Position numbers and translations under genes: made by a program. From Nitrosococcus halophilus Nc 4 (GTDB taxonomy: Bacteria > Pseudomonadota > Gammaproteobacteria > Nitrosococcales > Nitrosococcaceae): a stretch of DNA of 64,000 bases. The stretch is from contig NC_013960.1 in NCBI RefSeq assembly GCF_000024725.1, forward strand, positions 62,001 to 126,000, given 5' to 3'. Below are positions 18,305 to 27,762 of the stretch, piece after piece (position 1 is the stretch's first letter; the number at the start of each line of letters is the position of its first letter). Below the pieces are notes generated by a model. That model had not been told where the DNA came from, did not search any database, and saw nothing but the letters and a program-made list of their open reading frames with translations.

Positions 18305-20120
18305 CGAGGCAGTACAAACAACACATTACCATGATGGGGAGGTCATTCCGCCTTCGCTCGCCGTCAAGGCGATGCGGGATAGTGGATACAAGAATACCGC
18401 ATACGCGCTTGCCGAGTTGATAGACAATTCCATCCAGGCCGGTGCAAGCTTTGTAGAAGTCTTCTGCATTGAAAAGCGTGTTCTGGTAAGGGAACAGAAG
18501 CGCAGACGCATCGCAGAAATCGCTGTGCTAGACAACGGAACTGGCATGGATAGCTCTATCCTGCGTCTGGCTCTCCAATTTGGCAACGGCACACACCTCA
18601 ACGACCGCGACGGAATCGGACGTTTTGGTATGGGATTGCCGAACGCTTCCATCTCCCAGTGCCGGCGTGTTGACATTTGGACCTGGCAGGCTGGACCAGA
18701 TAATGCCATTCATACATATCTTGACGTGGACGAGGTCGAGTCAGGAAAGATGCGAGCGGTTCCAGTACCCAAAGCCAATCCTGTGCCACACGAATGGCGT
18801 GACCGATCTGAGGAAATTGGAACGAGCGGAACTCTAGTAATTTGGAGGAATTTCGAAGAGCATCGACTAACTTGGCGAAGCGGCCGTTCAACCCTCGAAA
18901 ACACCGAAATCCTTGCAGGGCGTATGTACCGAAAGTTCATCAATGAAGGAAAAGCCGATATCCGTCTGGTGGCGCTCGAAGCTAACGAAATTTCCTTCAA
19001 CCAACGAGTCCGTGCTAATGATCCCCTCTATTTAATGACATCGACTTCCACGCCGGCGCCATTCAACAATAAACCCATGTTTCAAATCTGGGGTGAGCAA
19101 CATCTTGAATTTTCCATCAACTACCAGGGACAAATCCACAAAGTGGCCGTGCGTATGTCCTGGGCAAAACTAGAGACGATTCCGCAAGATGGCACCGATC
19201 CAGGCGGGACTCCTTATGGTAAGCACGCTGCAAAGAACATTGGTGTTTCCATTGTTCGTGCTGGTCGAGAGCTTGAATTGGATAATTCCTGGGCAATTGG
19301 GTATGACTCACGAGAAAGGTGGTGGGGCGTAGAGGTGGAATTTCCTCCTGCTTTAGACGAGGTGTTTGGTGTCACCAACAATAAGCAGGCTGCTACTGTC
19401 TTCTCTCATATGTCCCAATTCGAGTGGAAAAATGAGGCTGAGCCCGGTGAGAAATATATGGACTTCGTGCGTCGTCTCGAAGAAGAGGGCGACACCCGCT
19501 ACCTTCTTATTGGTATCGTCAATTACATTAAAGACCAGCTCAACCAGATACGTGCCCGCATTCAAGATCAAAGGAAGGGGAGGCGTAGTGGTGGAAAGCG
19601 GCATGATGACGTATCGGTTGAAGACACTGCCACAACCAAGTGGAAGGATCGAGCAAGCAGGGGTTATAAGACCGAGGCGGATGATCAAGATTTCGATGAT
19701 GATGCCCAGGATCAGCTTGTTGATGATTTGGTCCAAAACAAAAAATACAATGAGGAAGTCGCACGGGAAATTGCTGCCGCAGTTAAGGCGAGGGACCGCA
19801 AGATCATCTTTGTGACAGCCGAAGCTGACTCGCAGGCATTCTTTAACGTGGATCTGCGGCCTGGCGGCATCACGGAGATCGTGTTCAACACCCGTCATCC
19901 TGCCTATGAAAAACTCTTGAAGACTCTCGATATTGATGTTTCCGAAGCTTCATCGAGCGATTTGGTTTGGCGAATCGAGAATGCCTCTAACACCCTTAAA
20001 TTGCTCCTTGCCGCGTGGGCTCGCTACGAAGAAGAGGATGTTCCTTCGCGAGAGAAGATTAGGGATATCCGGCATGAGTGGGGAAAGATGGCGAAGAACT
20101 TCATCTCTGAGAAGGAATAA
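18291..20120 (+). CDS. GHKL (HSP90/MutL-like) ATPase of the restriction module
   Basis: A 609-residue protein. The N-terminal GHKL ATP site is complete: N box AYALAELIDNSIQAGAS (E42, D45, N46), G1 DNGTGMD (D81-G85), G2 GIGRFGMGLPNAS, and a later TLVIW strand. The middle part continues like a transducer domain. Around residues 440-500 lies a charged, low-complexity linker (DDQDFDDDAQDQLVDDL). The frame is open further upstream, but the ATG at 18291 has GGGAGG 9 bases before it. Such ATPases dimerise on nucleotide binding. The neighbours suggest it gates the helicase and nuclease partners; the exact role is unknown. Confidence 0.82.
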   Translation: MNMSSEAVQTTHYHDGEVIPPSLAVKAMRDSGYKNTAYALAELIDNSIQAGASFVEVFCIEKRVLVREQKRRRIAEIAVLDNGTGMDSSILRLALQFGNGTHLNDRDGIGRFGMGLPNASISQCRRVDIWTWQAGPDNAIHTYLDVDEVESGKMRAVPVPKANPVPHEWRDRSEEIGTSGTLVIWRNFEEHRLTWRSGRSTLENTEILAGRMYRKFINEGKADIRLVALEANEISFNQRVRANDPLYLMTSTSTPAPFNNKPMFQIWGEQHLEFSINYQGQIHKVAVRMSWAKLETIPQDGTDPGGTPYGKHAAKNIGVSIVRAGRELELDNSWAIGYDSRERWWGVEVEFPPALDEVFGVTNNKQAATVFSHMSQFEWKNEAEPGEKYMDFVRRLEEEGDTRYLLIGIVNYIKDQLNQIRARIQDQRKGRRSGGKRHDDVSVEDTATTKWKDRASRGYKTEADDQDFDDDAQDQLVDDLVQNKKYNEEVAREIAAAVKARDRKIIFVTAEADSQAFFNVDLRPGGITEIVFNTRHPAYEKLLKTLDIDVSEASSSDLVWRIENASNTLKLLLAAWARYEEEDVPSREKIRDIRHEWGKMAKNFISEKE

Positions 20121-20123
20121 TGA

Positions 20124-21074
20124 ATGCGATCGCCGGGCGCGAACCTTTTAGAACTCTGCCAGACAGCTCAATATGAGGTCGTACTTGTTGCGCCTTTTAT
20201 GAAGGTACGTGCTTTGGAGGCAGTACTTGGCGCTATCCCAGAGAATGTTACCTCGATCAAATGCGTTACGCGCTGGCGGCCTGAAGAGATCGTTGCTGGC
20301 GTAAGCGATCTCGAGGTTTTTAATCTTGTCACTCAGCGCAGCGCGGCTGCACTTTTTATACAGCCTCTCCTACATGCGAAGTACTTTCGCGCCGATAACA
20401 GCTGTCTTGTTGGATCCGCGAACCTTACTCAGAGCGCGCTGGGATGGGCGATGCCGGCAAACCTAGAGTTACTGATTAGCCTCCCGTCAGACACCGAATC
20501 GCTACCTGAGTTCGAACGTATGCTGTTTTCAACGTCCATTCGGGCTTCTCAAACATTCAAAAATGAAGTAGCCAAAGCTGCTGAGACAATGCAGGGCGAA
20601 GGTATTAAATTCGTAACCGAAGAGCTAGGCGCGGAGGAAGAGGAAATCTCTATCCCGCCTCAATATTGGCTGCCTCTCTGCACACGGCCGGACTTACTCT
20701 ACAGCATCTATGTTAATAGAAATATAGATCAGATCGTTGGTTGGACCTTAGAATCGGGGCGTCGGGATATCCGTGCACTGTGTATTCCACCAGGCCTATC
20801 TGAAAAGAATTTTCGACGATATGTTGCGACCCTATTACAGCAGTCCCCACTTGCCCAGAGAGTGTATGAAAAGGCGCGAGAACCGATCAGTCCAACTAAA
20901 GGCCAAGAGTTCATCAAATCTAATGCGACAGACGATTACTTATTGTATAGCGCCGAACAGCACTGGGAAACATTGCGTGCCTGGCTTCTCCATTTCTTAT
21001 CCGGAAAGTATCGTCAACTCTCCGGATCGTTCGATTTACAGAGAGGCTCTGAAATCGGATCGATGCGCTTTTGA
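20124..21074 (+). CDS. PLD-family (HKD) nuclease-like protein
   Basis: A 316-residue protein beginning 3 bases after the previous stop. Residues 84-100 read HAKYFRADNSCLVGSAN: the HxK and GSxN parts of a phospholipase-D nuclease motif, with Asp91 between them one residue short of the usual spacing. Only one HKD motif is visible, as in PLD nucleases that work as dimers (Nuc/BfiI type). The C-terminal half, with LPLCTRPDLLYSIY and WTLESGRRDIRALCIPP, is not recognised. It is the likely cutting component of the helicase-GHKL-PLD set. Confidence 0.75.
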   Translation: MRSPGANLLELCQTAQYEVVLVAPFMKVRALEAVLGAIPENVTSIKCVTRWRPEEIVAGVSDLEVFNLVTQRSAAALFIQPLLHAKYFRADNSCLVGSANLTQSALGWAMPANLELLISLPSDTESLPEFERMLFSTSIRASQTFKNEVAKAAETMQGEGIKFVTEELGAEEEEISIPPQYWLPLCTRPDLLYSIYVNRNIDQIVGWTLESGRRDIRALCIPPGLSEKNFRRYVATLLQQSPLAQRVYEKAREPISPTKGQEFIKSNATDDYLLYSAEQHWETLRAWLLHFLSGKYRQLSGSFDLQRGSEIGSMRF

Positions 21075-21186
21075 AGTCAGGGAACCTGCCTTATTTGTGA
21101 CATACGAGGTGGGCCTCCGTATACTCGTAAATTGATCTGATTTCCTTCGACGAAATCAACTAAACTCGTTAAGTAAAGAAACACGC

Positions 21187-23517
21187 ATGTCAATCGATAT
21201 TGAGAATATCTTCAAAGCAACGGCGCAGAGTACCTGGCATTTTCTGATTACTAATGGCCAGGGGTGTTACATTCCTGCGTATCAGCGGCCTTACTCGTGG
21301 GACGAAGGTAATGTTGAGCGTCTTTTTGAAGATGCAGCTCACGGTATGAAATCGCTACTGAAGCGAGGAGATACGATCAGTTTTCTGGGTACGATTATCG
21401 CTTTTCACGATACCAAGCATAGAACTGTTCAACCTATCTTCCAGCAGGAAGTTGCTTCTAAGGTTATGACCATTATCGATGGTCAGCAACGCATCTGTAC
21501 ATTTCTTATGGCCAATATGGTCATTCACGATCACGTACGTCGTATGGCGTCTAAATTTAAGAATAAAGAAGAACCTCAATTTACGTGGTTGGCTGAACAA
21601 ACCCAGCAACTAATTGCTGAGCTTGAGGATTCATTTGTTCTCGACATGAAGATAGGCGAGGGAAATTACCGATATTACCCTCGCATGATTCGGTCCTATG
21701 AAGACGTGTGGTCGAAGCGCAAAGGACAGGCGAAGTACAATAGCCCTATTGCCCGCTTGATTTGGGAATTTTTCTGCTATCAGAAAACCGAAGAAACAAA
21801 GCCATTTAGGTATATACCTAAGGATAATGTCGGAAATCCGCATCCGCATTATCAGCCGGTGGTGACAGTTTTTAAGTACATCCAACGGCAAATTGATCAG
21901 ATCACCGGCAAAAAGGCATCGGAAGCAGATTTTCCGGACGTCCTAGCGATCATTCAATCCGAAGATTTCATTGATGCCATATGGGGGTTCGACCTTCCGA
22001 GTGAGGTGAAAACTTACATAATAGATCATGTGGATGATACCTTGTATGACCTTTACTGTCAGCTTCTTCGGCTGATTGTATTTGCCCGATATCTCAATAA
22101 CCGCATGGCATTCACGGTCGTTACTACAAGAAGCGAAGACGATGCCTTCGACATGTTTGAGGCTCTCAATACGACCGGTGAACCTTTAACGGCCTTTGAA
22201 ACTTTCAAGCCTAAGGTGATCGACGAAGAAGGAATTTCCAAGTATGAACACTCTCCGTCATATAAGTGTATTTCACGGATTGAAGAGTATCTAGAGAACT
22301 TTAGAAAAGCTGAGCAGAAACAAAAAGCTACCTCGGAAATGCTAGTTCCCTTTGCTTTAGCTGAGACGGGAGACAAGCTTCAAAAACGACTTAACGATCA
22401 ACGTCGGTATCTGCGGGAACAGTATGAGGGAGGAGAGTTATCTTCAATAAATGAAAAACGTGAGTTCGTACGTCGCCTTGCTTATGTAGCTTCTTTCATG
22501 AAAAATGCGTGGGATACGGAAACGGCGAAGAAGCCGAGTTTTTTTCCACTCACGGTTGTGGATGATGCTGTCCTAGTTGGGTTTGAGGCACTACGCGAGT
22601 TGAAGCACCATATCACTATCGCGCCCCTCTCTCGATTTTATGGCAGGGCGCTGGAGACAGACGATGAAACCGAGCAAGCTACCTGCACAGCAGAGTTCGT
22701 GGACGCTATAAAGGCTACTGTAGCCTTCTCGATGCTGTGGCGTGGCGCATTCGGCGGCACCTCGAACATCGATAGACATTACCGCGATATCATGCGTCAG
22801 AGTACGGGTAAAGATAAGATTCCTCCATTGGCCAAGAGGCCCAAGAGTGGCACAGGAGCGGTTTCGATCGCTAACTACAAGAAGGCACTTCGGACGATCT
22901 TGGAAGAAAAGGGAAGCATCACCAGCAGAGACGACTGGGTGAAGGCTACCGCACGAACGCCTGTTTACAAATACCCCGTAATCGCACGCTTCTTACTTTT
23001 CCTTGCCTCCGATGACGCTATCGTGGATAAGAGTGAACCAGGGCTGGTTATTCGTGGTCGCAAGGGGTTAGCCTCAATGCTGGCCCTGAACCGTTGGCGG
23101 GACAAGGATTACTTCACAGTTGAACACATCGCACCGCAAAGCAACACGACTGGTTGGCAAGCGGACATCTACGATGATGCTGATGCCATAAACCGGCTTG
23201 GCAACCTAATCCTGCTGCCGCCAAACGAGAACTCGCTGCTCGGAAATCGGTCTTGGGAACACAAGCGACTCCTATATCGTGTCCTGGCCGCAGAGGATCA
23301 GGAGAGCTTCGATAAAGCAAAGGCAGCCTGTAGCGCGAAGGGCCTAACGCTTAGCAAAAAAGCAGAGGAAATCCTCGATAAGGCAAACTACCTCGGCTTA
23401 TGCAAAAGCGTCGCATCAAAAAACGATGACTGGAGCTTAGGTTTCATTGAGAAACGCTCTCGTTGCATCGCGGGCTTAGCATGGGATAGGTTAGCACCCT
23501 GGCTTGATTTCATATGA
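21187..23517 (+). CDS. sspE: SspE-like DUF262/DUF1524 phosphorothioate-sensing nuclease
   Basis: The 776-residue protein has an N-terminal DUF262 (ParB-like) domain with YIPAYQRPYSWDE (29-41) and the NTP-hydrolysis motif DGQQR (98-102). Its C-terminal DUF1524 HNH domain has VEHIAPQ (H647) and RLGNLILLPPNENSLLGN (670-687). This is the architecture of SspE, which senses phosphorothioated host DNA, hydrolyses GTP and nicks unmodified phage DNA. GmrSD-type enzymes share the two domains, but the stop lies 4 bases from the convergent sspD, which strongly favours SspE. A 112-base gap with its own possible promoter separates it from the PLD gene. Confidence 0.88.
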   Translation: MSIDIENIFKATAQSTWHFLITNGQGCYIPAYQRPYSWDEGNVERLFEDAAHGMKSLLKRGDTISFLGTIIAFHDTKHRTVQPIFQQEVASKVMTIIDGQQRICTFLMANMVIHDHVRRMASKFKNKEEPQFTWLAEQTQQLIAELEDSFVLDMKIGEGNYRYYPRMIRSYEDVWSKRKGQAKYNSPIARLIWEFFCYQKTEETKPFRYIPKDNVGNPHPHYQPVVTVFKYIQRQIDQITGKKASEADFPDVLAIIQSEDFIDAIWGFDLPSEVKTYIIDHVDDTLYDLYCQLLRLIVFARYLNNRMAFTVVTTRSEDDAFDMFEALNTTGEPLTAFETFKPKVIDEEGISKYEHSPSYKCISRIEEYLENFRKAEQKQKATSEMLVPFALAETGDKLQKRLNDQRRYLREQYEGGELSSINEKREFVRRLAYVASFMKNAWDTETAKKPSFFPLTVVDDAVLVGFEALRELKHHITIAPLSRFYGRALETDDETEQATCTAEFVDAIKATVAFSMLWRGAFGGTSNIDRHYRDIMRQSTGKDKIPPLAKRPKSGTGAVSIANYKKALRTILEEKGSITSRDDWVKATARTPVYKYPVIARFLLFLASDDAIVDKSEPGLVIRGRKGLASMLALNRWRDKDYFTVEHIAPQSNTTGWQADIYDDADAINRLGNLILLPPNENSLLGNRSWEHKRLLYRVLAAEDQESFDKAKAACSAKGLTLSKKAEEILDKANYLGLCKSVASKNDDWSLGFIEKRSRCIAGLAWDRLAPWLDFI

Positions 23518-23521
23518 TTGA

Positions 23522-24358
23522 CTATTTATGACACGCCAGACATACTTTCGCTTGTCCATATAAATCATCAATATCAAGAGGCTCACCGTCCGGGCGCAGC
23601 GGATTAACCTGTTGTTTTATCCTCATTCGCTCGATTCGACGTGTGTGTTCTTCCTTGATCTGTTCAATCCGTTCAGGCCGGGTTAGTTCTTCCAATGATT
23701 CTCCCTGGCTCCAGGTAAAGGGGGAGCCGTGCTCGACGGCATTTTTTTCGTACGCTTTCGCTTCCTCAAATGCCTCGGGGTGCTGTTCCATTAAGCGTAC
23801 CCATTCGATTTTCTGCTGAAAAAAACAAAAAGTACAACCGCTGCGGGTACGCCAAGAATAATAATCTGGCAAGCCTAGACCCGATCCCTCCAGAATTTCA
23901 AGCACACCAGCCTTATCAATGCCAGCTTCTTTGAAGGGCAACCGTACTTTCAGATTCTTGTGGCGGGAGGTGTAGCCTTCTCGGTATTCTTCATCGCTGC
24001 GGATGGCTACATAGCTATAGACTTTTATCCCGCTTTCGAGCAGCGGTCGGATCCACTGCTCGAAGGGTCTTAGCTTGAGTTGGCGAGTACACCAACGGGC
24101 CTGGGGAGAAGGTAGAAATGAGTTGTATTGCTTGAGCCAGAAATCGAAATCTCGGTCGGGATTCAGTTGGCGGATGGGCTTACCGAGAAACCCCTCTAAC
24201 CGGCCAAGAAATTCATAGACCTCAGGCAACTCCTTGCCGGTATCCGTGAAAAAATAGTCGATCTCAAACTCGGGAAAATTTTGACGCATGTACACAGCTA
24301 GCGCCGCGCTGTCGCGACCGCCAGATAGACCAAGCACATGCTTCTCCTTTATATCCAT
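23522..24358 (-). CDS. sspD: Phosphorothioation PAPS-reductase-like protein SspD
   Basis: The 278-residue protein belongs to the PP-loop ATP pyrophosphatase family, as DndC does. It has the PP-loop LSGGRDSAAL (12-17 core), TDTGKELPE, WCTRQLK (C90), and RSGCTFCFFQQ (C175, C178). A C-terminal CLACHK pair follows. In DndC-type proteins such Cys residues hold an Fe-S cluster. It likely activates the DNA backbone with ATP for sulfur insertion, using sulfur from the desulfurase. Its ATG shares one base with the sspC stop (TAATG), so the two are coupled. Confidence 0.9.
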   Translation of the reverse strand: MDIKEKHVLGLSGGRDSAALAVYMRQNFPEFEIDYFFTDTGKELPEVYEFLGRLEGFLGKPIRQLNPDRDFDFWLKQYNSFLPSPQARWCTRQLKLRPFEQWIRPLLESGIKVYSYVAIRSDEEYREGYTSRHKNLKVRLPFKEAGIDKAGVLEILEGSGLGLPDYYSWRTRSGCTFCFFQQKIEWVRLMEQHPEAFEEAKAYEKNAVEHGSPFTWSQGESLEELTRPERIEQIKEEHTRRIERMRIKQQVNPLRPDGEPLDIDDLYGQAKVCLACHK

Positions 24359-27300
24359 TAAGAAACTTTCTTTTTGCCTACTATCTCTTTTTCTTCCGCA
24401 GCAAATTCATCATCAGGCGCATTTAGATATCGGGCACTTAGCTCAGCAAGAGCTGCTAAAATCACGTTTCGTCGCCTCGCCTCAGCAGCATCTAGCGTGG
24501 TTTTCATCTGGGAGATGAGGGTATTGACGCTCTCCCGCTCCGAGTCGGTGATATCAAACTCGCCTAGAACCGGCGTCGGTCGACCCCCAACACCTACTAC
24601 CACTGCCATCGCCTGCCTCTTGTCCGGACGCCCCTTTACTCGCGCGAAAGCCTCTGCCCGAATGAATTTCTGTGCCATGTCGGATAGCTCAATGGCTGCC
24701 TTGTCGATATCCGGATCCACCCAATCCCGGGGTGGTTTATTCGCTGCAAGACTCGCGAGGCCCTCTATTTCTTCATCGCGGCCGTTGTAGGATGCCATCC
24801 GGTTAATAAAAGCCTCCAAGCGAAAATCACCGGCGAGCTGCCGGATATTTTCCGCGCGGGCACGCAGCTCCGATAGGGCCTGAGGCGAATCATTAGGTAC
24901 CTGTAATTCTACAAGCAATGTCTCCCGCAGGCGGCGTAGCACTGTTGGATAGGTTTCTCTCAGCTCACTTAGTCCTTCCCGAACCTGCTGGATGATTTTT
25001 AGCAATCCTTCTTTCTTAGTTAAATCGACCGATGAGCCAAACAGCGCTGGGATATCGTCAAATAAAAATTTATTGGGATCATTGGCCTGCTTAAACAATT
25101 GTCGTATCCGGAGAGCATTACTTGAGAGTCGCATAGTACGCTTTGTCCAGGCTGGCAATTGATCATAAATAGCAATAAGACCTCGGGCTACATCAATGGG
25201 TGTTAGATCCTGAAGAGAGTTGTTTTTATCTAGATCACGTACTACGTCTGCCATACCCGAAAGGAGACGCCGAGACACTTTGGACAGATCCATCCACCGC
25301 AATTGGATAGCCGATGGATCCTTGGCTAGATAGTCGACATCAAGGTCTTGCAGTCGTGCCTGAAAGATACCCCGGCGATAAAATGCAACGGTATCCCGGC
25401 AGGAAAGAGCGAAAGCCACGGCTAGTACAGGCATTAATCCCTCTTTGAGCCCCAAAGGAGGTTGTCGCCATACTTCATAGATTTCTGAGACAGTGACCGT
25501 TCGAGTGCGGTTTTGTTGCAGGAAATCGCGTGCTGCCTCCCACAGAGGCGTAAGGCCGCAGGGATCATTGGTTTTATGAGGTGCTACAAATTGCCAACCA
25601 TGGGAGGTCTCAGTGTAAAGGCCCGTAATCTCCAGAATGGAGGCAAACAATCCGCCCTCTGCTGGAAAGCCATCGATACCTAGCCGAGGCTCGCCTTCCT
25701 TCATCACCATTTGACGCAATAGTGCATTTTGCGCTGCCACAGCGTTGCTCGATGGTTTGATGCGATTGAGTAACTCATTATGAAGCCGAGGCGCTTTGTG
25801 AAAGCGTTTATTAGCTAAGTCTGATGCGAGGAAGGAAAGTTGTGCTTGGGTTAAACGTTTCCGGGGGTGATGCTTTAGGTACCAGGCAGTGTTATCGAAT
25901 GCTTGATGAAGTTCATCTTCTAGCTGCCCTTGTAAGGCGGCAATTCGCACCCGCACTTCGCGCCGGGCGACTGCATCGCCGGTAAGTTCTGGATGGTTAA
26001 GACTGACATCCTCTACGGCTAGTAATTCTTTGGCAAGATCGATAATCGTCCAGGACCGGCTCGATAGACCAACGACGATATCCCAGCCATCAGCCTGGCG
26101 GGCGGCTTTACGGCATAGTTTCTCGGCTACCTCCTCGGGCTCATTCTCCGTTGGCAGCGTGAGTACAAACTGGCCCATCGTGCCCTGATCCGGTGAGAAG
26201 CGGCTGACCTCCTCCAGCAGCTTATTCAGGGGCACCAGCACCACATCAAACCAGCATAGGGCGCCAGTCCTATGATAGTGGCGCTTAGCTAGTATGGGAT
26301 GTAGGCCGGCGAGCTTGCGAAGGGCGGCGAAATCGACGTCCTGAATATTAGTCAGCGCCTGTTCCACAGCTTGCTCGATATCGAAATCGCTTCCTGCATA
26401 AATCGTATAGGCGTCAGCGAATTTTCGGAAGATAATGAAAGAGCGGCGCTCTAGTTCTTTGATCGCTTTTTCAACTCTTCTGGAAGAGACATTAGGGACG
26501 GCGGCCTTTAGCAACGGCAAACTTGGAGCAAGACCGGAACGTTCTTTGAATAGGTCGACGAGGGCGATGGTTTTGAGAAGCTGTGCTTGCAATGGATCCC
26601 CTCCCATGCCCTCGCAGCGTTCCACGGCTTCCACGGCAAGAGCCCAACGGTGCCCATCTGGGGAGGCTAAAATAGAAGATTCAAGGTTGAGGCGTAGATA
26701 GTCCCAAAGACGGTTTGGATTATAGAGATCTTTTTCAGATCCGTGGCGCAAGAAATCCTGAAAGCCTTGTGGCTCGGCGGAGTTGAGAAAGCCGAAAATA
26801 CTGCGCTGATTCTGCCCAAAGCGTCGGCGGGAAATGGGGCCGAGCAAGGTGGCAACAATAGGGTTGAGGGGCCAACAGTCTTCTAGGGTCACTTCTAAAT
26901 GGGGGGAGGCACCTGGTCGCACCTTGCGAATTAGGTTGGCGACAGTCTGAGAGATTTGGTGAGAGGATGAGGAACGGCGATTGTCCTCAATAGCGCGAGC
27001 AAGGAGTTCGAGCTGTTCCTCACCCGCTGTATTGACGGCCAGGTCCATAAATCGGCCTTGGATTTTCGACCATTCATCGCGCATCTCGCGTGACAAGCGC
27101 TGCGCATATTCTTCAAACGCTTGATGGAGGATGCCAACGATGATAAGGCGACCATTGCTGCGGGAGGCAACTTCCGCAAGCTGCTGGAAGAGATAAATAT
27201 CCCTGTCTCCATGGACGGCTCCCTCTAAGAATTTTCCCATCTCATCAAGAAAGACGATTAGACCACCGGAACTACGTAAATTCTGCCTTGCAATAACTTC

Positions 27301-27762
27301 TAGTTCAGAGATGAGGGCTTGCTCACGCCATACTTTTGGTGCTTTCCCCTTCCAGAACTTAGCTTGGGCGAGGGTTTCTCCAATTACTTGTGCAGGGTGA
27401 TCCTTCTGGCCCACTACCGGCAGAATGCGCCAACCCTTCGATTTTGGTGGCAGTGCTTCCCAGACGGCTTCTGCGGCTTTGCTGCCAATGGCATGGTATG
27501 CTTGTTTCCGACGATGATTATTTCCGTCGAGAAGGGCGCTGAGCGCAATAACCAAGCTCGATTTTCCACTGCCATACGGTCCGGTCCAGGTAAAGGCGCC
27601 TTGTCCAGTTTCAGCCACATGATTGGCCATGGTACGGAGTACCTCAGCCGAGGATTTCGGACAGATAAATCCTTCCAAAGCATTGGCTTTGGTTAAGTCT
27701 GTATCGATGCGGACAGAACGTTGGAAGCGTCTCGCAATATGCACGCAATCGGCTAGGCTCAT
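24358..27762 (-). CDS. sspC: Phosphorothioation ATPase SspC
   Basis: A 1134-residue ATP-binding protein with Walker A GPYGSGKSS (61-69) and Walker B GGLIVFLDEMGKF (D173, E174) near the N-terminus, followed by a long region without recognisable domains. SspC of the Ssp single-strand phosphorothioation system is an ATPase of this kind acting with SspB and SspD. It is the middle gene of three that are joined by one-base TAATG overlaps, so stoichiometric synthesis is likely. A P-loop this close to the N-terminus with a very long tail resembles BREX/DUF499-like ATPases, which is the main alternative reading. Confidence 0.85.
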   Translation of the reverse strand: MSLADCVHIARRFQRSVRIDTDLTKANALEGFICPKSSAEVLRTMANHVAETGQGAFTWTGPYGSGKSSLVIALSALLDGNNHRRKQAYHAIGSKAAEAVWEALPPKSKGWRILPVVGQKDHPAQVIGETLAQAKFWKGKAPKVWREQALISELEVIARQNLRSSGGLIVFLDEMGKFLEGAVHGDRDIYLFQQLAEVASRSNGRLIIVGILHQAFEEYAQRLSREMRDEWSKIQGRFMDLAVNTAGEEQLELLARAIEDNRRSSSSHQISQTVANLIRKVRPGASPHLEVTLEDCWPLNPIVATLLGPISRRRFGQNQRSIFGFLNSAEPQGFQDFLRHGSEKDLYNPNRLWDYLRLNLESSILASPDGHRWALAVEAVERCEGMGGDPLQAQLLKTIALVDLFKERSGLAPSLPLLKAAVPNVSSRRVEKAIKELERRSFIIFRKFADAYTIYAGSDFDIEQAVEQALTNIQDVDFAALRKLAGLHPILAKRHYHRTGALCWFDVVLVPLNKLLEEVSRFSPDQGTMGQFVLTLPTENEPEEVAEKLCRKAARQADGWDIVVGLSSRSWTIIDLAKELLAVEDVSLNHPELTGDAVARREVRVRIAALQGQLEDELHQAFDNTAWYLKHHPRKRLTQAQLSFLASDLANKRFHKAPRLHNELLNRIKPSSNAVAAQNALLRQMVMKEGEPRLGIDGFPAEGGLFASILEITGLYTETSHGWQFVAPHKTNDPCGLTPLWEAARDFLQQNRTRTVTVSEIYEVWRQPPLGLKEGLMPVLAVAFALSCRDTVAFYRRGIFQARLQDLDVDYLAKDPSAIQLRWMDLSKVSRRLLSGMADVVRDLDKNNSLQDLTPIDVARGLIAIYDQLPAWTKRTMRLSSNALRIRQLFKQANDPNKFLFDDIPALFGSSVDLTKKEGLLKIIQQVREGLSELRETYPTVLRRLRETLLVELQVPNDSPQALSELRARAENIRQLAGDFRLEAFINRMASYNGRDEEIEGLASLAANKPPRDWVDPDIDKAAIELSDMAQKFIRAEAFARVKGRPDKRQAMAVVVGVGGRPTPVLGEFDITDSERESVNTLISQMKTTLDAAEARRRNVILAALAELSARYLNAPDDEFAAEEKEIVGKKKVS

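Noticed and set aside
19353-19898. 181-codon antisense frame within the GHKL gene
   Set aside because: Shadow of the charged region of the real gene; no independent signal.
21187-23517. GmrSD-type (glucosyl-hmC) type IV restriction enzyme
   Set aside because: Domain content fits, but the gene ends 4 bp from sspD in a phosphorothioation island, so SspE is the better reading. Not fully excluded.
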